From assembly GCF_900182695.1 (NCBI RefSeq), contig NZ_FXTK01000016.1:1-64000 (forward strand): a stretch of DNA of 64,000 nucleotides. The letters are read 5' to 3'. Shown here in pieces: positions 60,679 through 64,000 of this stretch. The DNA comes from Paracoccus laeviglucosivorans. GTDB lineage: Bacteria; Pseudomonadota; Alphaproteobacteria; Rhodobacterales; Rhodobacteraceae. A program made the translations under genes and the position numbers. Under the pieces are notes generated by a model. The model was not told where the DNA came from, searched no databases, and was given only the letters and a program-made list of their open reading frames with translations. Positions within the stretch are counted from its first letter, which is position 1; each line of letters starts with the position of its first letter.

Positions 60679-61782
60679 CTAACGGATGAACAGCTTGGGT
60701 GCGCTTCGCGGTGCGGCTGCAAGAAACTGCGGCCCGGTTTTGACCTGTGCGCCCAGGGCTGCCGCGGCGTGCCAGGGCCAGCGCGGGTCGTAAAGAACGG
60801 TTCGGCCAAGCGCGATCATATCCGCTTCGCCCGTGGCAACGATCGCCTCGGCCTGTTCTGGCGCGGTGATCAGCCCGACAGCGACCACGGGCATCGAGAC
60901 CGCCTGCCTGATCGCACGGGCCAGCGGAACCTGATAGCTTGGGCCGATGGGGATCTGTTGTCCTGCGTCCAGCCCGCCGCTGGAAACATGGATCGCGTCG
61001 CAGCCGCGTTCTTCAAGCGCGCGGGCAAAGGCGATGTTACCTTCGACATCCCAGCCGCCGGGTGCCCAGTCGGTGCCTGACACGCGGATTGTCACCGGAT
61101 AGCCCGCAGGCACGGCAGCGCGCACGGCATCGAACACCTCCAACGGGAAGCGCAGGCGATTTTCCAGACTGCCGCCATATTCGTCGCGACGCATATTCGA
61201 CAAAGGCGACAGGAACTGATGCAGCAGATAGCCATGCGCGGCATGGATCTGAATCGCGTCGATGCCCAGCCGAACGGCGCGGCGGGCGGCTGCGGCAAAG
61301 GCGTCGCGCACGCGGTCCAGACCCGCCTGGTCCAGCGCCACTGGCGGATTGTCCGCATCGCGGAACGGCAGGTCCGAGGATGAGACGGTCTGCCAGCCGT
61401 TCTCGGCATCCGGCGCGATCTGCCCACCGCCGTCCCAAGGCCGCGCGGTGGATGCCTTGCGCCCGGCATGGGCCAGCTGAATCGCGATGGGCATGTCGGA
61501 CCACGCACGGATGCCTTTCAGCACGCGCCCCATGGCGTCTTCGGTCGCATCGTCCCACAGGCCCACATCGGCATAGCTGATGCGACCTTCGGGTTCGACG
61601 GCCGTCGCCTCGATCGTCAGGATCGCCGCGCCCGATTGGGCCAGCGTGCCCAGATGCATCAGGTGCCAATCAGTCATCTGCCCATCCACCGCGGAATACT
61701 GGCACATGGGCGCGATCACGATGCGGTTGGAAAGAGTCGAGCCGCCGATCTGGATCGGCTGAAATAGCTTGGGTTGGGACAT
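60679..61782 (-). CDS. Old yellow enzyme, YqjM-type NADH:flavin oxidoreductase
   Basis: The 367 residues form a TIM-barrel flavoprotein: IAPMCQYSAVDG, then HAGRKAS, the active-site and substrate histidines in IQIHAAHGYLLHQFLSPLSN, and the phosphate-binding ALGRTVLYDPRWPWHAA. The MCQYSA stretch with Cys is typical of the YqjM class. It reduces activated C=C bonds with NAD(P)H. The physiological substrate is unknown. Confidence 0.92.
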   Translation of the reverse strand: MSQPKLFQPIQIGGSTLSNRIVIAPMCQYSAVDGQMTDWHLMHLGTLAQSGAAILTIEATAVEPEGRISYADVGLWDDATEDAMGRVLKGIRAWSDMPIAIQLAHAGRKASTARPWDGGGQIAPDAENGWQTVSSSDLPFRDADNPPVALDQAGLDRVRDAFAAAARRAVRLGIDAIQIHAAHGYLLHQFLSPLSNMRRDEYGGSLENRLRFPLEVFDAVRAAVPAGYPVTIRVSGTDWAPGGWDVEGNIAFARALEERGCDAIHVSSGGLDAGQQIPIGPSYQVPLARAIRQAVSMPVVAVGLITAPEQAEAIVATGEADMIALGRTVLYDPRWPWHAAAALGAQVKTGPQFLAAAPRSAPKLFIR

Positions 61783-61842
61783 GCTGCCCTCCTGCTGTTC
61801 TTGCCCATGTCAGTTAGGCGATGAACGGCAGGAGGCAAGCCC

Positions 61843-62613
61843 CTAGAAACTGTTTCGTTCGTGATAGGTGCGCAGAAAGGACTGAATGCGCGCGTCCTGC
61901 GGCTGGTGCAGGATGCTGGCGGGATCACCCGCCGCAATCAACTCTCCCGCGTCCATGAAGGCCACCTGATCCGCGACATGGGCGGCAAAGCCCATTTCAT
62001 GCGTGACCACGACCATGGTCATGCCCTCGGCGGCAAGGGTCTTCATCACGGTCAGCACCTCGCCCACCAGTTCGGGGTCCAAGGCGCTGGTCGGTTCGTC
62101 AAACAGCATCAGCCGCGGTTCCATCGCGATGGCGCGGGCAATCGCCACGCGCTGCTGCTGACCGCCAGAAAGGCGCGACGGGTGGTTGGCCATCTTGTCG
62201 CCCAGACCCACCTTGCGCAGCGCATCTTCGGCCCGCGCCTGCGCATCGCGTTTGGACAGGCCACGGACGCGGATCAGCCCCTCGGCCACGTTTTCCAGCG
62301 CGGTCATGTGCGGCCACAGATTGAACTGCTGGAACACCATGCCGATGGAACGCCGCATCTCGCGCAGCTTGCGACCGGACATCTTGCGGCCCGGCGCGTC
62401 ATAGCCGATCAGCTGGCCGTCGATCCGCACCTCGCCCGCGTCATATTCCTCAAGGAAATTGATGCAGCGCAAAAGCGTGGACTTGCCCGAGCCGGACGGT
62501 CCGATCAGGCAGGTCACCTTGCCCGGCGGAATGGTAAGGTCCACATTCTTCAACGCCTGAAACGGGCCGTAGAACTTGTTGACCTTGCGGATCTCGACTT
62601 GGGATGCCTGCAT
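61843..62613 (-). CDS. Polar amino-acid ABC importer, ATPase
   Basis: The 256 residues carry Walker [13 protein letters not shown], signature [15 protein letters not shown], Walker [13 protein letters not shown] and the H-loop [20 protein letters not shown] residues and [16 protein letters not shown] are typical of the GlnQ/HisP family. It is the last gene of the four-gene importer. Confidence 0.93.
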   Translation of the reverse strand: MQASQVEIRKVNKFYGPFQALKNVDLTIPPGKVTCLIGPSGSGKSTLLRCINFLEEYDAGEVRIDGQLIGYDAPGRKMSGRKLREMRRSIGMVFQQFNLWPHMTALENVAEGLIRVRGLSKRDAQARAEDALRKVGLGDKMANHPSRLSGGQQQRVAIARAIAMEPRLMLFDEPTSALDPELVGEVLTVMKTLAAEGMTMVVVTHEMGFAAHVADQVAFMDAGELIAAGDPASILHQPQDARIQSFLRTYHERNSF

Positions 62614-62616
62614 CGG

Positions 62617-63282
62617 TCAGGTCCTTTCGGTTAGCAGATGGCGGGTGATGCGCCGCTCCAGACGGCGGCCCAGACGCGAGATGGTTTCGACCAGCGCCCA
62701 GAAGAACAGGGCAAGCACAAGATTGGCTTCCAGATAGCGGAAGGTTTCCGTGGACATGCGCTGAACCTGATACATCAATTCGGGGACAGTGATGATCGAC
62801 AGGATCACCGTTTCCTTGGTCAGGATGATCGAGAAGTTGACCAGTGCAGGCAAGGCCGACACCAACCCAAGCGGCAGCAGGATGCGCCGGACGATCGTCA
62901 GTTCGGCCATGCCGATGGCCCGCGCCGCCTCGATCTGGCCCACTGGAACCGCGCGAAAGCCCGAGCGGAAGATTTCCGCAAAATAGGGACTGCCATAAAT
63001 CGTCAGGCCAAGCAGGCCCGCAGGAACCGCATCCAGCCGCAGCCCGATCAGCGGCCCGCCGTAATACAGCACGAACAGCTGCACCAGAAATGGGGTGCCG
63101 CGGATGATCTCGATATAGGCCTGAATGATCCAACGGACCCAGCGCGCGGCGTAGCGTTGCACCAGTGCGATCAGCAGCCCCAGCGCCATGGCGAATATCG
63201 TGCCAAGCGCCCAGCACAGAACGGTGTTGCCAAAGCCCCGCAGCAGCATGGGGCCGTATTGTTGCAGGATGCCGAAATCCAT
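62617..63282 (-). CDS. Polar amino-acid ABC importer, permease 2
   Basis: The 221 residues show a HisM-type permease with five or so membrane segments. WIIQAYIEIIRGTPFLVQLFVLYYG opens the conserved region, and AEIFRSGFRAVPVGQIEAARAIGM is the EAA loop that contacts the ATPase. The start overlaps the stop of the next upstream gene by one base. Confidence 0.93.
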   Translation of the reverse strand: MDFGILQQYGPMLLRGFGNTVLCWALGTIFAMALGLLIALVQRYAARWVRWIIQAYIEIIRGTPFLVQLFVLYYGGPLIGLRLDAVPAGLLGLTIYGSPYFAEIFRSGFRAVPVGQIEAARAIGMAELTIVRRILLPLGLVSALPALVNFSIILTKETVILSIITVPELMYQVQRMSTETFRYLEANLVLALFFWALVETISRLGRRLERRITRHLLTERT

Positions 63283-63929
63283 CAGATCGCCGTCCTGTGT
63301 TCAAGATAGCGGCCCAGCGCCGAAAGGCACAGGTTGATCGCCAGATAGATGCAGGCGGCAGCGATATAGACCTCAAGCGGGCGGAATGTCGTCGCGGCCT
63401 GCGCCTGACTGGCGCGGGTGATTTCCAGAATGCCCACGACCGATACCAGCGAGGACGCCTTTACCAGCAGGATCAGCTCATTGATCAGCGCGGGCAGCGA
63501 CATGGTGACGGCTTGCGGCAGGATCACGCGGCCCCAGATATGATGCGGGGCCATGCCGATCGCCGCGGCGGCCTCGGCCTGACCCTTGGGCAGCGCGGCA
63601 ATGGCCCCGCGCCAGATTTCGCTGATATAGGCGCTGGCGCAGATACCTACGGTCACCACGGCAGCGACGATGGCGGGCACATCAATGCCGATGACGGGCA
63701 GCGTGTAATAAAAGACCAGCAGTTGCACCAACAGCGGCACGCCGCGCAGAAAGCTGACCCAGACGGCGGCAAAGCCGCGCAGTGCGGCATAGGGCGACAG
63801 GCGCGCCGCGCAGATCAGCGTGCCGATCACCAGACCCAGCGCGATGCCCAGTCCCGAAATCAGCAGCGTATAGCGCGCCGCCCAGATGAGCGGCTCGAAA
63901 GCCTGAAGAAAGACGGGGATCGAAAACAT
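63282..63929 (-). CDS. Polar amino-acid ABC importer, permease 1
   Basis: The 215-residue partner permease has the same architecture: WVSFLRGVPLLVQLLVFYY and SEIWRGAIAALPKGQAEAAAAIGM, then LIFVKASSLVSVVGILEIT-like residues. The two permeases probably form a heterodimer. A stable hairpin (63951-63969) separates it from the binding-protein gene. Confidence 0.93.
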   Translation of the reverse strand: MFSIPVFLQAFEPLIWAARYTLLISGLGIALGLVIGTLICAARLSPYAALRGFAAVWVSFLRGVPLLVQLLVFYYTLPVIGIDVPAIVAAVVTVGICASAYISEIWRGAIAALPKGQAEAAAAIGMAPHHIWGRVILPQAVTMSLPALINELILLVKASSLVSVVGILEITRASQAQAATTFRPLEVYIAAACIYLAINLCLSALGRYLEHRTAI

Positions 63930-63950
63930 GCGCGCCCTTGTGTTGAAGAC

Positions 63951-63969
63951 GGGCGGGATGGACCCGCCC
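63951..63969 (-). other. Hairpin between the binding-protein and permease genes
   Basis: GGGCGGG and CCCGCCC pair around a 5-base loop. No T run follows. Such hairpins often stabilise the binding-protein mRNA relative to the permease part. Confidence 0.5.
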
Positions 63970-63978
63970 GCGATGGCT

Positions 63979-64000
63979 TTAGTTGGTCGGGACTTCGCGG
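63979..64000 (-). CDS. C-terminal end of a probable substrate-binding protein
   Basis: The last 22 bases read R-E-V-P-T-N and a TAA stop on the minus strand, cut by the window edge. The residues alone say nothing; the position directly upstream of two permeases and an ATPase suggests the periplasmic binding protein. Confidence 0.4.

Overview
The window is chromosomal DNA of a high-GC alphaproteobacterium of the Rhodobacterales, most likely Paracoccus or a close relative. This rests on the overall look of the ribosomal proteins and RNA polymerase subunits and on the Rhodobacterales-like order of the translation genes; no species can be fixed without a search. Most of the left half is one long minus-strand block of translation and transcription genes.

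Layout. 1-1710: insertion-sequence debris (the tail of an IS3-type transposase and a decayed IS21 element) that has cut a GSCFA-type gene. 1711-2433: one secreted protein of unknown function. 2497-12066 (minus strand): the S10-spc ribosomal protein cluster from rpsJ to rpmD, closed by a strong terminator right after rpmD, so rplO-secY-adk-rpsM-rpsK-rpoA-rplQ are not attached here. 12063-12896: a membrane-anchored restriction-endonuclease-like gene wedged between tuf and rpsJ. 13085-17761: the str operon (rpsL-rpsG-fusA-tuf) with a clear promoter. 17798-19578: a glycosyltransferase and a DMT transporter. 19768-33057: tRNA-Trp, a sulfotransferase-like gene, secE, nusG, rplK, rplA, rplJ, rplL, rpoB, rpoC and a terminator.

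33085-40113 (minus strand) is an accessory metabolic stretch: an ABC exporter, a Vat/CatB-type acetyltransferase with a six-codon leader frame, a GFA-type zinc protein, a dienelactone hydrolase, a GMC dehydrogenase with its Tat-exported small subunit, a glyoxalase and a ribbon-helix-helix protein. 40251-41634 holds a second tuf, nearly identical to the first across the gene and about 208 bases downstream. 41853-47621 carries a TerB/DUF533-like protein, dinB, ygfZ, an MsbA-type exporter and a class V aminotransferase.

47639-57554 is a complete haem/iron uptake locus: hmuSTUV (minus) diverging from the TonB-dependent receptor gene hmuR (plus), then a siderophore-interacting flavoprotein and exbB-exbD-tonB. 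The receptor takes haem across the outer membrane with energy from ExbBD-TonB, HmuTUV carries it inwards and HmuS handles it in the cytoplasm. 57544-64000 (minus strand) has oxyR, a CNNM/CorC-type protein, exoD, an old yellow enzyme and a polar amino-acid ABC importer that runs off the window edge.

The points most worth a second look are control sequences and genome rearrangements: the converted tuf pair with a shared 3'-end relic, a spacer motif shared by three translation promoters, a hairpin that holds a ribosome site in its loop, the leader frame before the acetyltransferase, two related small palindromes inside the IS21 remnant, and the endonuclease between the str and S10 operons. No CRISPR array, rRNA or prophage is visible.
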